Below, one piece after another: positions 16,886 through 25,144 of a DNA stretch of 38,087 nucleotides (positions within the stretch are counted from its first letter, which is position 1; each line of letters opens with the position of its first letter). A program made the position numbers and the translations under genes. The notes under the pieces were generated by a model that worked only from the letters and a program-made list of their open reading frames with translations, searched no databases and was not told the origin of the DNA. The DNA lies in the NCBI GenBank assembly GCA_017547805.1, contig JAFYOR010000041.1, forward strand, positions 1 to 38,087, in the 5' to 3' direction. Source of the DNA: Clostridia bacterium (GTDB lineage: Bacteria; Bacillota; Clostridia; Christensenellales; Aristaeellaceae).

Positions 16886-17854
16886 GAGGCGTGTGATCTG
16901 TATACTGCGCGGCATGCCGTAGACGGTTAAGCGGTCATCGTTAAGCCGGGCGAAATCCATCCTGACGGCTGTCAGCGCGCTGTTTTCGTAGGTTGTATAA
17001 TAGTAAGTTTTCTCCATGAGATCCATGCAGCAGGAATAAACGGTATGCTCGTCCTGACCGTTTTCAAGCAGGACGCAGCCGCGCGGGAAAGCGACAAAAG
17101 CGAGCATGTGAAAGAAATGGGCAATGGCAGTCTGCGGTTCGTTGTCGATTGGACGGTTTGACGCCGCGAAGGCTGCGCGAACAAAGCGGGAACTGGAGGA
17201 CAGATCGCCCGGAAGTCCCTTGCCGCCCATGCCGCAGCCGGCGGCGTGCAGCGCAAGCGCATCGGAAAAGCGATTGACAGCAGGCGCCGCTGTGACGTTC
17301 AGGTATTCTTGCAGATGCTGCAGGTGATAGGGGAAAGCGGGACTGTTTGTCATGACATGCACAGGGTTGTCATAGACATGGAGTCCGTCGGACGTGCTCT
17401 CCACAACGATGCAGTCCTTTCCGTCTGCGATCATGAAATGCAGCGGCGTGGGCGGCAGGGCAGGGGAGAAGGGCGTATCTGTAATGGTGATGTGTGCAAG
17501 CCGGGCCTTCGCTTCAGCGGTTGTTCTGCATGTGCCAAGGATGCAGGGCGTCAGCTCAAAGGAGGCAAGGCAATCGCCTGTCTCCTTCACGGCCGGATAG
17601 ATGCAGAACTGCGGGAAATTGAGTCCGGCGATTGCCAGACCGTGTTCATTCACCGCATCAAAAAACAGCGGGAAGTCATGCTCAACGCGCGCCGCGCCGA
17701 GCATGGCATAATGCTGCGACAGGGCGGTTCCGTGCCGCAGCGGCAGAGGCGCATTGCGGGGATAGAGGACGAGCGTTTCCCCATAGGCAGACTGCAGATC
17801 AAGATTGCGTCCGAAAAGGGGGACGCTGCCCGGCGTATGGATGCAGGTACACAT
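16880..17854 (-). CDS. cbh: Bile salt hydrolase (choloylglycine hydrolase, Ntn family)
   Basis: Cleaves the amide bond of glycine- or taurine-conjugated bile acids. It has 324 aa, the usual length. All catalytic residues of the Clostridium perfringens enzyme have counterparts: nucleophile Cys2 (exposed after Met removal), Arg16 and Asp19 in GRNLD, Asn79 in AGLNFP, Asn170 in MTNSP, and Arg223 in SSRFVR. The GLPGDLSS block and the C-terminal YSCCMDLMEKTYYYTTYEN also match the bile-salt rather than the penicillin acylase branch. The start must be ATG 17854 so that Cys is residue 2; GGGAGG lies eight bases upstream, and a longer frame to 17947 would bury the nucleophile. It has no signal peptide and is intracellular. 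It is divergent from the opp operon. This is strong evidence for a vertebrate gut habitat. Confidence 0.9.
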   Translation of the reverse strand: MCTCIHTPGSVPLFGRNLDLQSAYGETLVLYPRNAPLPLRHGTALSQHYAMLGAARVEHDFPLFFDAVNEHGLAIAGLNFPQFCIYPAVKETGDCLASFELTPCILGTCRTTAEAKARLAHITITDTPFSPALPPTPLHFMIADGKDCIVVESTSDGLHVYDNPVHVMTNSPAFPYHLQHLQEYLNVTAAPAVNRFSDALALHAAGCGMGGKGLPGDLSSSSRFVRAAFAASNRPIDNEPQTAIAHFFHMLAFVAFPRGCVLLENGQDEHTVYSCCMDLMEKTYYYTTYENSALTAVRMDFARLNDDRLTVYGMPRSIQITRLR

Positions 17855-18002
17855 CGGCGGATTCCTCCCATGCTGCGGCTGAGCGCAAAACGGTCGATGG
17901 CATAAGCGATTTGCGCTGAAAATGCGCTTTGAATGAACAAAACTCAACGCAAAGAAGCGGGGCGTGATGATTTTTCAGCATCAGTATGCGCAGAAAAACC
18001 GC

Positions 18003-18031
18003 ATTGTAAACCATGGAAAGCAGGCCAATGA
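18003..18031 (-). promoter_or_regulatory. Possible promoter of the bile salt hydrolase gene
   Basis: Minus-strand TACAAT (18008-18003), a 17-bp spacer and a poor -35 TCATTG (18031-18026). The -10 is good and the -35 weak, so an activator might be needed. Rated low. Confidence 0.3.
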
Positions 18032-18058
18032 CGCCGATGCGCGGGGTTGTGAAAAATA

Positions 18059-18075
18059 CATCAGATGATCTGATG
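18059..18075. promoter_or_regulatory. 8-1-8 perfect palindrome, candidate operator
   Basis: CATCAGATGATCTGATG is a perfect inverted repeat around one central base in the 495-bp gap between the divergent bile salt hydrolase and opp genes. It lies about 50 bp upstream of the candidate hydrolase promoter and 185 bp upstream of the opp promoter. The rest of the gap is AT-rich, with an AGGAGG at about 18090 that is not followed by a credible gene. Confidence 0.4.
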
Positions 18076-18258
18076 ATTAAGGAAATAACAGGAGGATTTA
18101 GAGCATATTGTACTTAAATCATGAGCATATCCGTACAAATGGTCAATAATTCAACCTGATAAAGTGAAAGACAAAAAGATGCTGAGAGCTGGTCAAACTG
18201 CGTAAAAACGTGCATGAAGACGATTTGGGGGCAAATTTGCATCATGCGACATTGCCTC

Positions 18259-18287
18259 TTGCAAAATATCGAGGTCGATGATATAAT
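18259..18287 (+). promoter_or_regulatory. Promoter of the opp operon
   Basis: TTGCAA (18259-18264), a 17-bp spacer and perfect TATAAT (18282-18287), 62 bp before the oppB start. Confidence 0.8.
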
Positions 18288-18349
18288 GTGAAAATCAAAT
18301 CAATCGTTTGCGCACGGGATTACGGTGCGCTTTGAGAAAGGGTGGGCGG

Positions 18350-19261
18350 ATGCTCAAGTATGCAGTCAAGCGAATTCTGCTTGCGATTGTAACCGTATTC
18401 ATTATCGCAGCCATCACGTTCTTTTCGATGAACGCGATTCCGGGCGGTCCCTTCTCCAAGGAAAAGGCCGGCGATCCTGCGGTTCAGGCGGTGCTGGAAA
18501 AGCGCTTTGGTCTGGACAAGCCCGTGCATGAGCAGTTCATCATGTATCTGGGCAACGTGCTTCGCGGCGACTTCGGCATCAGCCTTAAGACCGGACGCGA
18601 CATCTCTCAGACGATTTCCGAATCCTTCGCCGTGTCTGCGCGGCTGGGCGGCATGGCGGCGGCGACGGCGGTGTGCATCGGTCTTGTGCTGGGCGCGATT
18701 GCGGCGCTTTCGCGCGGCAAGTGGCCGGACAGATTGATCATCTTTGTGACGACGCTGTTCGTTTCCGTTCCCAGCTTCATTCTGGCGACGCTGCTGCTGC
18801 TGGTGTTCTGCCTGATGCTGGGCTGGTTCGGCGTGTGGAGCCCGAACAACCCCAATTACGTGCTGCCGGTGATTTCTCTGGCGCTGTATCCCATGAGCTA
18901 CATCACGCGCCTGACGAAGTCTTCCATGCTCGACGTGCTCGGGCAGGACTACATCCGCACTGCGCGCGCCAAGGGCGTCCGCGAATCGCTGGTCATCTTC
19001 AAGCACGCGCTGCGCAACGCGCTCATTCCGGTGATCACGTACGTCGGTCCCATGACCGCGTATATCCTTACCGGTTCCATGGTTGTTGAAACGGTCTTTA
19101 CCGTCGGCGGCCTTGGCACCAAGTTCGTCAGCGCGATCAACAATCAGGACTACCCGATGATCATGGGTGTGACGCTGTTCCTGGCGATCCTGATGGTCGC
19201 TGCGACGCTCATCTCCGACCTTGTTTACAAGGTTGTCGACCCGCGCATCAGCTTTGACTAA
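18350..19261 (+). CDS. oppB: Oligopeptide ABC transporter permease OppB
   Basis: First membrane subunit of a peptide importer (BPD_transp_1 fold), 303 aa. The N-terminus MLKYAVKRILLAIVTVFIIAAITFF is the first helix. The large loop with GDPAVQAVLEKRFGLDKP and LRGDFGISL is typical of OppB/DppB. The EAA coupling loop reads DYIRTARAKGVRESLVIFKHALRNALIP. The ending LVYKVVDPRI is standard. ATG 18350 follows AAAGGGTGGGC; an upstream ATG at 18308 has no site. First gene of oppB-C-D-F-A, 13 bp before oppC. It works with OppC and the ATPases OppD/OppF. Confidence 0.93.
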   Translation: MLKYAVKRILLAIVTVFIIAAITFFSMNAIPGGPFSKEKAGDPAVQAVLEKRFGLDKPVHEQFIMYLGNVLRGDFGISLKTGRDISQTISESFAVSARLGGMAAATAVCIGLVLGAIAALSRGKWPDRLIIFVTTLFVSVPSFILATLLLLVFCLMLGWFGVWSPNNPNYVLPVISLALYPMSYITRLTKSSMLDVLGQDYIRTARAKGVRESLVIFKHALRNALIPVITYVGPMTAYILTGSMVVETVFTVGGLGTKFVSAINNQDYPMIMGVTLFLAILMVAATLISDLVYKVVDPRISFD

Positions 19262-19274
19262 GGAGGCAGCCCCA

Positions 19275-20354
19275 ATGAAAGAATTCAATACGGATAAGCT
19301 GCCTAAGAAGCAAATCCTCTCGATGCAGATCGATCTGTCCCAGTTCGAGGCGGCAACCGACGAGGAAAAGACGCAGCACGAGAAAATGCGCGAGAGCACG
19401 ACCTTCTTCAAGGATGGCATGCGCAGGCTCTTCAAGAACCCGCTGGCGGTGATTTCCATCATCGTGCTGATGATTCTGGTGGCGACGATCGTCATCGTTC
19501 CGGAAATCTACCCCTACAGCTACAGCCAGATGATCGAGGTCAACGGCAAGCGCGACAAGACCGCCAAGAATCTCGCTCCGTTTGAGTATTCCAAGAACGA
19601 GCTCAAGGCCATCGAACAGGGACAGGAAATCTTCCCGCATATCTTCGGCACCGATGAGCTCTGCCGCGATTACTTCATCCGTGTCGTCTACGGCACGCGC
19701 GTATCGCTGATCGTCGGCCTCTTCGCCAGCCTGATCGTGCTGGTCATCGGCCTTCTCTACGGCTCAATCGCAGGCTACTGCGGCGGCAAGGTGGACCTTG
19801 TGATGATGCGAATCGTCGATATCATCTACTCTCTGCCGGATACCCTGATGGTCATTCTCCTGTCGGTGGTTCTCAATCAGGTGATTGGCACAGCCCTTCA
19901 GGGCACGTTCATCGCCCGCATCGGCACGAACATGGTATCTCTGTTTGCGGTCTTCGGCCTGCTTTACTGGGTTTCCATGGCGCGTCTGGTCCGCGGTCAG
20001 ATCCTTTCCATCAAGAACAACGAATACGTGCTTGCGGCGCGCGCCATCGGCACCAAGCCGAGCCGCATCATCGCCAAGCACATCCTGCCCAACTGCATGT
20101 CTGTTATCTTCATTTCCGTCGCCCTGCAGATTCCTTCTGCGATCTTCACCGAGAGCTTCCTGAGCTTTATCGGCCTTGGCGTTCAGGCGCCGATGCCGTC
20201 GCTGGGCTCTCTGGCGAATGCGGCGCGCGGCGGCATGCAGGCGTATCCGCACAAGATGGTCTTCCCTGCGCTGTTCATCTGTCTGATCGTTCTGAGCTTT
20301 AACCTGCTCGGCGACGGTCTGCGCGACGCGTTCGACCCGAAGCTCAGGAGGTAA
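19275..20354 (+). CDS. oppC: Oligopeptide ABC transporter permease OppC
   Basis: Second membrane subunit, 359 aa. A charged cytoplasmic N-terminal tail of about 55 residues precedes the first helix (about 57-77), as in OppC/DppC proteins. A periplasmic-side loop contains HIFGTDELCRDYFIRVVYGTRVSL, and the EAA loop is NEYVLAARAIGTKPSRIIAKHILPN. The last helix ends in NLLGDGLRDAFDPKLRR, the family ending. AGGAGG lies ten bases before ATG 19275, overlapping the end of oppB. The loop between helix 1 and the core is slightly longer than in E. coli. Confidence 0.93.
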   Translation: MKEFNTDKLPKKQILSMQIDLSQFEAATDEEKTQHEKMRESTTFFKDGMRRLFKNPLAVISIIVLMILVATIVIVPEIYPYSYSQMIEVNGKRDKTAKNLAPFEYSKNELKAIEQGQEIFPHIFGTDELCRDYFIRVVYGTRVSLIVGLFASLIVLVIGLLYGSIAGYCGGKVDLVMMRIVDIIYSLPDTLMVILLSVVLNQVIGTALQGTFIARIGTNMVSLFAVFGLLYWVSMARLVRGQILSIKNNEYVLAARAIGTKPSRIIAKHILPNCMSVIFISVALQIPSAIFTESFLSFIGLGVQAPMPSLGSLANAARGGMQAYPHKMVFPALFICLIVLSFNLLGDGLRDAFDPKLRR

Positions 20355-20357
20355 TTT

Positions 20358-21361
<1,004 letters not shown>

Positions 21362-21362
<1 letters not shown>

Positions 21363-22327
21363 TGAGCGAGCATCTTCTTGAAGTCCGCGATCTCAAGCAG
21401 CATTTCCCCATCAGCACCGGCTGGTTTCAGAAAACCCCGCTCAAGGCGGTGGACGGCGTAAGCTTCACCATCGACAAGGGCGAAACGCTTGGTCTGGTCG
21501 GCGAATCCGGCTGCGGCAAGACGACCGTCGGCCGCACGATTCTTCACCTGTATAAGCCGACCGCCGGCGAGGTTATCTACAACGGAACGCAGATCACGCC
21601 TGCCAACATCGGCAAGTTCCGCCGGGATATGCAGATCGTTTTCCAGGATCCGTACTCCTCGCTCAATCCGCGCATGACGGTTTCCGATATCATCGGTGAA
21701 CCGCTGGATGTGCATAAGCTGTACTCCAGCAAGAAGGAGAGAGACGAAAAGATCGCGCATCTCCTGAACCTTGTCGGATTGAACAGCGATCATGCCCGCC
21801 GCTACGCGCACGAGTTCTCCGGCGGTCAGCGCCAGCGCATCGGCATTGCCCGCGCGCTTGCGGTGGAGCCGAAGTTCATCGTCTGCGATGAGCCGGTGTC
21901 CGCGCTGGACGTGTCCATTCAGGCGCAGATCATCAATACCTTTGAGGATCTGCAGAAGAAGCTGGGTATCGCGTATCTCTTCATCGCGCACGACCTGCTG
22001 GTCGTCCAGCACATCAGCCACCGCATTGCGGTCATGTATCTGGGCAGGATTGTTGAGATCGGCGAATCTTCCGAGATCATTGCCAATCCCATGCATCCCT
22101 ACACGCAGAGCCTGATTTCCGCGATTCCGATTCCGGATCCGGATACGGCGCGCGTGAAGAAGCGCATCCCGCTGGAGGGCGACGTGCCCAGCCCGCTGAA
22201 GATGCCTTCCGGCTGTCCCTTCCGCCCGCGCTGCCGCTATGCGACGGACATCTGTGCAAAAGAGTGCCCGAGCCTGAAGGAAGCGGCGCCGGGTCACCAG
22301 ATTGCCTGCCACAATCCCCATTTCTGA
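21362..22327 (+). CDS. oppF: Oligopeptide ABC transporter ATPase OppF
   Basis: Partner ATPase of OppD, 321 aa. Walker A is GESGCGKT (47-54), Q-loop [15 protein letters not shown], signature FSGGQRQR, Walker [13 protein letters not shown], and switch His in IAHDL. The C-terminal [14 protein letters not shown] cysteine block is again of the OppD/F type. ATG 21362 overlaps the oppD stop (TGATG). A GTG three bases earlier is possible. GGGAGGGGAAG provides the ribosome site. Confidence 0.95.
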
Positions 22328-22380
22328 TTTTGAGACGCACGCCGTCTTGAGATAGTATTTTATTAAAGGAGGAACCCTTT

Positions 22381-24063
22381 ATGAAGAAGCTGCTTTCCCT
22401 GATTCTGGCGATCATGATGATCACCTCCAGCCTCGTGGCCTTCGCCGACGCCGGCTCCGAGCCCGCGTGGACTGAGTACGACGCTCTGATCGCTCAGATC
22501 AAGACCACGACCGACACCGCTGAGCGCGAAGCCCTCATGCACAAGGCTGAGGACATGCTCATGGAGACCAACGCGCTGGTCCCGATCTACTACTACAACG
22601 ACATCTACCTGCTCAAGGAAGGCGTCGAGGGCCTGTACTCCAGCCCGTACGGCACCAAGTACTTCCAGTACGTCACCAATGGCGACGCGACTGAGCTGAG
22701 CCTGAACCTGTCCTCCGAGCCGGACAAGCTCGACCCGGCGCTGAGCTCCTCCGTTGACGGCGCGTGCCTCGCCACCGCTGCTTTCGGCGGCCTGTACACC
22801 TACGATGTTGAGGGCAACGTTGTTCCGAACTTCGCTGAGGGCTACACCACCAACGAAGACGGCACCGTCTACACCTTCACCCTGAAGGATGGCCTGAAGT
22901 GGTCCAATGGCGACGCCCTGACCGCGAAGGACTTCGAGTACAGCTGGAAGCGCGCTGCGGCCACCGAGACCGCTGCTGACTACAGCTACATGCTCAATGG
23001 CATCAAGGGCTATCCGGACGCGCTGGCTGTCACCGCTTCCGAGGATGGCAAGACCCTGACCGTCGAGCTCGTCGCTCCCTGCGTCTACTTCCTGGATCTC
23101 GCTGCGTTCCCGACCTTCTACCCGGTCCATCAGGCTTCCGTCGAGGCTGCCGAGGGCTACAAGGCTGAGGACGGCTCCATCCTGAACCCGGGCGCCTGGG
23201 CTCTGGAAGCCGGCTTCGTTTCCTGCGGACCGTACATGCTGACCGAATGGAAGCACAACGAGTCCATGACCTACACCAAGAACCCCTACTGGTACGATGC
23301 TGCGAACGTCAAGATGGAGACCCTGAAGTTCATGCTCTCTGCTGACGACACCGCCATCTACGCCGCCTATCAGGCTGGCGACCTGCAGTTCGCCGACACC
23401 GTCCCGACCGACCTGATCGCTTCCCTCATCGATACTCCGGAATTCCACATCGTTGACGAGCTGGGCACCTACTACGCCATCTTCAACGTCAAGAGCAAGC
23501 TGTTTGACGGCAAGACCGTTGAGCAGGCCAACGCCATGCGTAAGGCCTTCGCCCTGCTGATCGACCGTCAGTACATCATCGACACCGTCGGCCAGACTGG
23601 TCAGGCTCCGGCCAACTCCTTCATCCCGGCCGGCATGCTCGACGGCAACGGCGGCATCTTCAAGGCGAACGACGATGCGTACACCTTCCCGTGCGCCGAG
23701 GAAACCGGCTACTACTCCATCGAGATCGACGTTGACGCCGCTGTTGAGCTGCTCAAGACCGCTGGCTACGAGTTCGACGCCAACAACATGCTCTCCGCTG
23801 CGACCCCGATCACCCTGGAGTACCTGACCAACGAGTCCTCCGGTCACGTCGCCATCGCTGAGTGCATCCAGCAGGACCTCGCGGCTGTGGGCATCACCAT
23901 GACCATCCGCACCTGTGACTGGAACGTCTTCCTCAACGACCGCAAGAACGGCAACTACGACTTCGCCCGTAACGGCTGGATTGCTGACTTCAACGACCCG
24001 ATCAACATGCTGGAAATGTGGGAGACCAACTCCGGCAACAACGACGCTCAGTTCGGCCGCTAA
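22381..24063 (+). CDS. oppA: Peptide-binding protein OppA, apparently circularly permuted
   Basis: Extracellular solute-binding protein (SBP family 5), 560 aa, last gene of the operon. The signal peptide is residues 1-22/24 (MKKLLSLILAIMMITSSLVAFA). Residues 28-99 (EYDALIAQIK, EALMHKAEDMLM, ALVPIYYYNDIYLLKE, GLYSSP) have the character of the extreme C-terminus of family members such as E. coli OppA. Residues 100-560 then begin like a normal mature N-terminus (LNLSSEPDKLDPALSSSVDGA, LKWSNGDALTAKDFEYSWKR) and end at WETNSGNNDAQFGR, exactly where the missing tail would start. There is no Cys at the signal cleavage site, so it is not a lipoprotein. AAAGGAGG precedes ATG 22381. Codon use is extremely biased, implying very high expression. 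Function in peptide capture is inferred from operon context. Confidence 0.9.
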   Translation: MKKLLSLILAIMMITSSLVAFADAGSEPAWTEYDALIAQIKTTTDTAEREALMHKAEDMLMETNALVPIYYYNDIYLLKEGVEGLYSSPYGTKYFQYVTNGDATELSLNLSSEPDKLDPALSSSVDGACLATAAFGGLYTYDVEGNVVPNFAEGYTTNEDGTVYTFTLKDGLKWSNGDALTAKDFEYSWKRAAATETAADYSYMLNGIKGYPDALAVTASEDGKTLTVELVAPCVYFLDLAAFPTFYPVHQASVEAAEGYKAEDGSILNPGAWALEAGFVSCGPYMLTEWKHNESMTYTKNPYWYDAANVKMETLKFMLSADDTAIYAAYQAGDLQFADTVPTDLIASLIDTPEFHIVDELGTYYAIFNVKSKLFDGKTVEQANAMRKAFALLIDRQYIIDTVGQTGQAPANSFIPAGMLDGNGGIFKANDDAYTFPCAEETGYYSIEIDVDAAVELLKTAGYEFDANNMLSAATPITLEYLTNESSGHVAIAECIQQDLAAVGITMTIRTCDWNVFLNDRKNGNYDFARNGWIADFNDPINMLEMWETNSGNNDAQFGR

Positions 24064-24097
24064 TCTTAGCTGAGAATTGAACAACAAATCAATTACA

Positions 24098-24125
24098 AGG
24101 GGCTGCCTTCGGGCAGCCCTTTTTA
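24098..24125 (+). terminator. Intrinsic terminator of the opp operon
   Basis: Stem GGGCTGCC/GGCAGCCC with a UUCG-type TTCG tetraloop, flanked by AAGG and a run of five T residues. Confidence 0.9.
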
Positions 24126-24158
24126 TCTGCACGACAGGAGAGTACGCGATCGCAACGG

Positions 24159-24189
24159 CTGCGGGAGAGGGCGCGGCCCGCTTTTGCTT
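24159..24189 (+). repeat. Right-end fragment of repeat family A
   Basis: GGCTGCGGGAGAGGGCGCGG then CCCGCTTTTGCTT resembles the hairpin-plus-T end of the unit at 5778-5802. It sits just before the mscS promoter. Confidence 0.4.
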
Positions 24190-24217
24190 GACAGATGGCG
24201 GCGGATAGACGCATAAT
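24188..24217 (+). promoter_or_regulatory. Promoter of the MscS-type channel gene
   Basis: Perfect TTGACA (24188-24193), an 18-bp spacer and CATAAT (24212-24217), 37 bp before the ATG. Confidence 0.7.
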
Positions 24218-24254
24218 AGAACTATCTTTTCAGCAGACAAAAGGAGAATGGGGT

Positions 24255-25088
24255 ATGGAAACGACAGCCGTAACGGCAAGCGAGCTTGAGCTTGAGGAAA
24301 TCGTCGAGGCGATTGACAGGGTGACGCTTGACGGCGTGCTCGGCGCGGCGCTGCTGCTCATCGTGGGCATGGTCGTCATCAGGATCGTGACGACCATTTT
24401 GGGCCGGCTGATCAAGCGGCTTCCGCCGGACAACCGGGCGCTGGTGAATTTCTTGCGTCAGGGGCTGCGGATTGTGCTGTATCTGATCCTGCTCACGATG
24501 GTCTGCGATAAGCTGGGGCTGCCGGTGACGTCGCTGGTCGCCGTCATCAGCCTGTTCGGTCTTGCTGTGTCGCTTTCGGTGCAGAATGTGCTGGCCAACG
24601 TTGTCAACGGCATCCTGATTCTCGCGGCAAAGCCGTTTGAAGTGGGGGAATACATCGAGACGGAAACGGCGGCCGGCACGGTGGACGCCATTCACCTGAT
24701 GTACACGCACCTGCTCACGCCGGATAACAAGCGCGTCCTCGTGCCCAACAGCGAGCTTGCGGCTCAGCGGATCACGAATTACTCCGCCAGCACGCACAGG
24801 CGCATGGAAATCATCGTTCGCGTCGGATATGAGCACGAAAACAGGGCGGTGTTTGACGCGATGCTCCGCGCGGCGAACGCGCAGGCGGACGCCGTGAAGG
24901 AAGGCGATCGTGCGCCGCGCGCCATTGTCTCCGCTTACGAAGACAGCGCCGTTGTGTTTTCGCTGCGGGCGTGGGCGCCGGTGGAAAAATACTGGGATGT
25001 GTATTTTGCGCTGATGAGCTCCGTGCGCGAGGAGCTTGCCGCGGACGGCATCCACCTGACCTACGGCGCCAAGCGCGTCATCCAATGA
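24255..25088 (+). CDS. mscS: Small-conductance mechanosensitive channel (MscS family)
   Basis: Membrane tension-gated channel that releases solutes on osmotic downshock; 277 aa, the size of E. coli MscS. Predicted helices are around residues 28-48, 64-84 and the pore helix TM3 with GLAVSLSVQNVLANVVNGILIL (about 97-118). The beta domain follows: KPFEVGEYIE, AAGTVDAIHLMYTHL and DNKRVLVPNSELAAQRITNYS. The C-terminal alpha-beta domain reaches AADGIHLTYGAKRVIQ. ATG 24255 has AAGGAG eight bases upstream, and a longer frame to 24195 covers the promoter. Monocistronic. Confidence 0.92.
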   Translation: METTAVTASELELEEIVEAIDRVTLDGVLGAALLLIVGMVVIRIVTTILGRLIKRLPPDNRALVNFLRQGLRIVLYLILLTMVCDKLGLPVTSLVAVISLFGLAVSLSVQNVLANVVNGILILAAKPFEVGEYIETETAAGTVDAIHLMYTHLLTPDNKRVLVPNSELAAQRITNYSASTHRRMEIIVRVGYEHENRAVFDAMLRAANAQADAVKEGDRAPRAIVSAYEDSAVVFSLRAWAPVEKYWDVYFALMSSVREELAADGIHLTYGAKRVIQ

Positions 25089-25091
25089 ACG

Positions 25092-25133
25092 AAACCCCGA
25101 AGAGCCGGTTGATGCGGCTCTCCGGGGTTTTTG
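25092..25133. terminator. Bidirectional terminator between mscS and dacF
   Basis: Long stem AACCCCG-AGAGCCG pairing with CGGCTCT-CCGGGGTT, followed by TTTTT on the plus strand. It lies between two convergent stop codons (25088 and 25145). Confidence 0.85.
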
Positions 25134-25144
25134 CGTTATTCGGG

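Noticed and set aside
18088-18145. AGGAGG followed by a short frame (about 13 codons) as a leader peptide for opp
   Set aside because: There is only a TTG start, and it lies upstream of the near-consensus opp promoter at 18259, so it would not be on the opp transcript.
18145-18200. ACCTGAT and CTGAGAG near the opp operon, reminiscent of a TPP riboswitch
   Set aside because: The conserved blocks are in the wrong order (CTGAGA should precede ACCTGAT), there is no surrounding thi-box structure, and the segment lies upstream of the opp promoter, so it would not be in the leader.
22324-22381. Separate promoter for oppA in the oppF-oppA gap
   Set aside because: TTGAGATAG and TATTTTATT are present, but no -35/-10 pair with suitable spacing exists; a small hairpin AGACG/CGTCT there more likely affects mRNA stability.
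22378-22690. The odd N-terminal segment of OppA as a separate small gene or a duplicated tail
   Set aside because: It is in frame with the signal peptide and the main body, has no stop or ribosome site between, and the usual C-terminal copy is absent after 24063, so it is a move and not a duplication.
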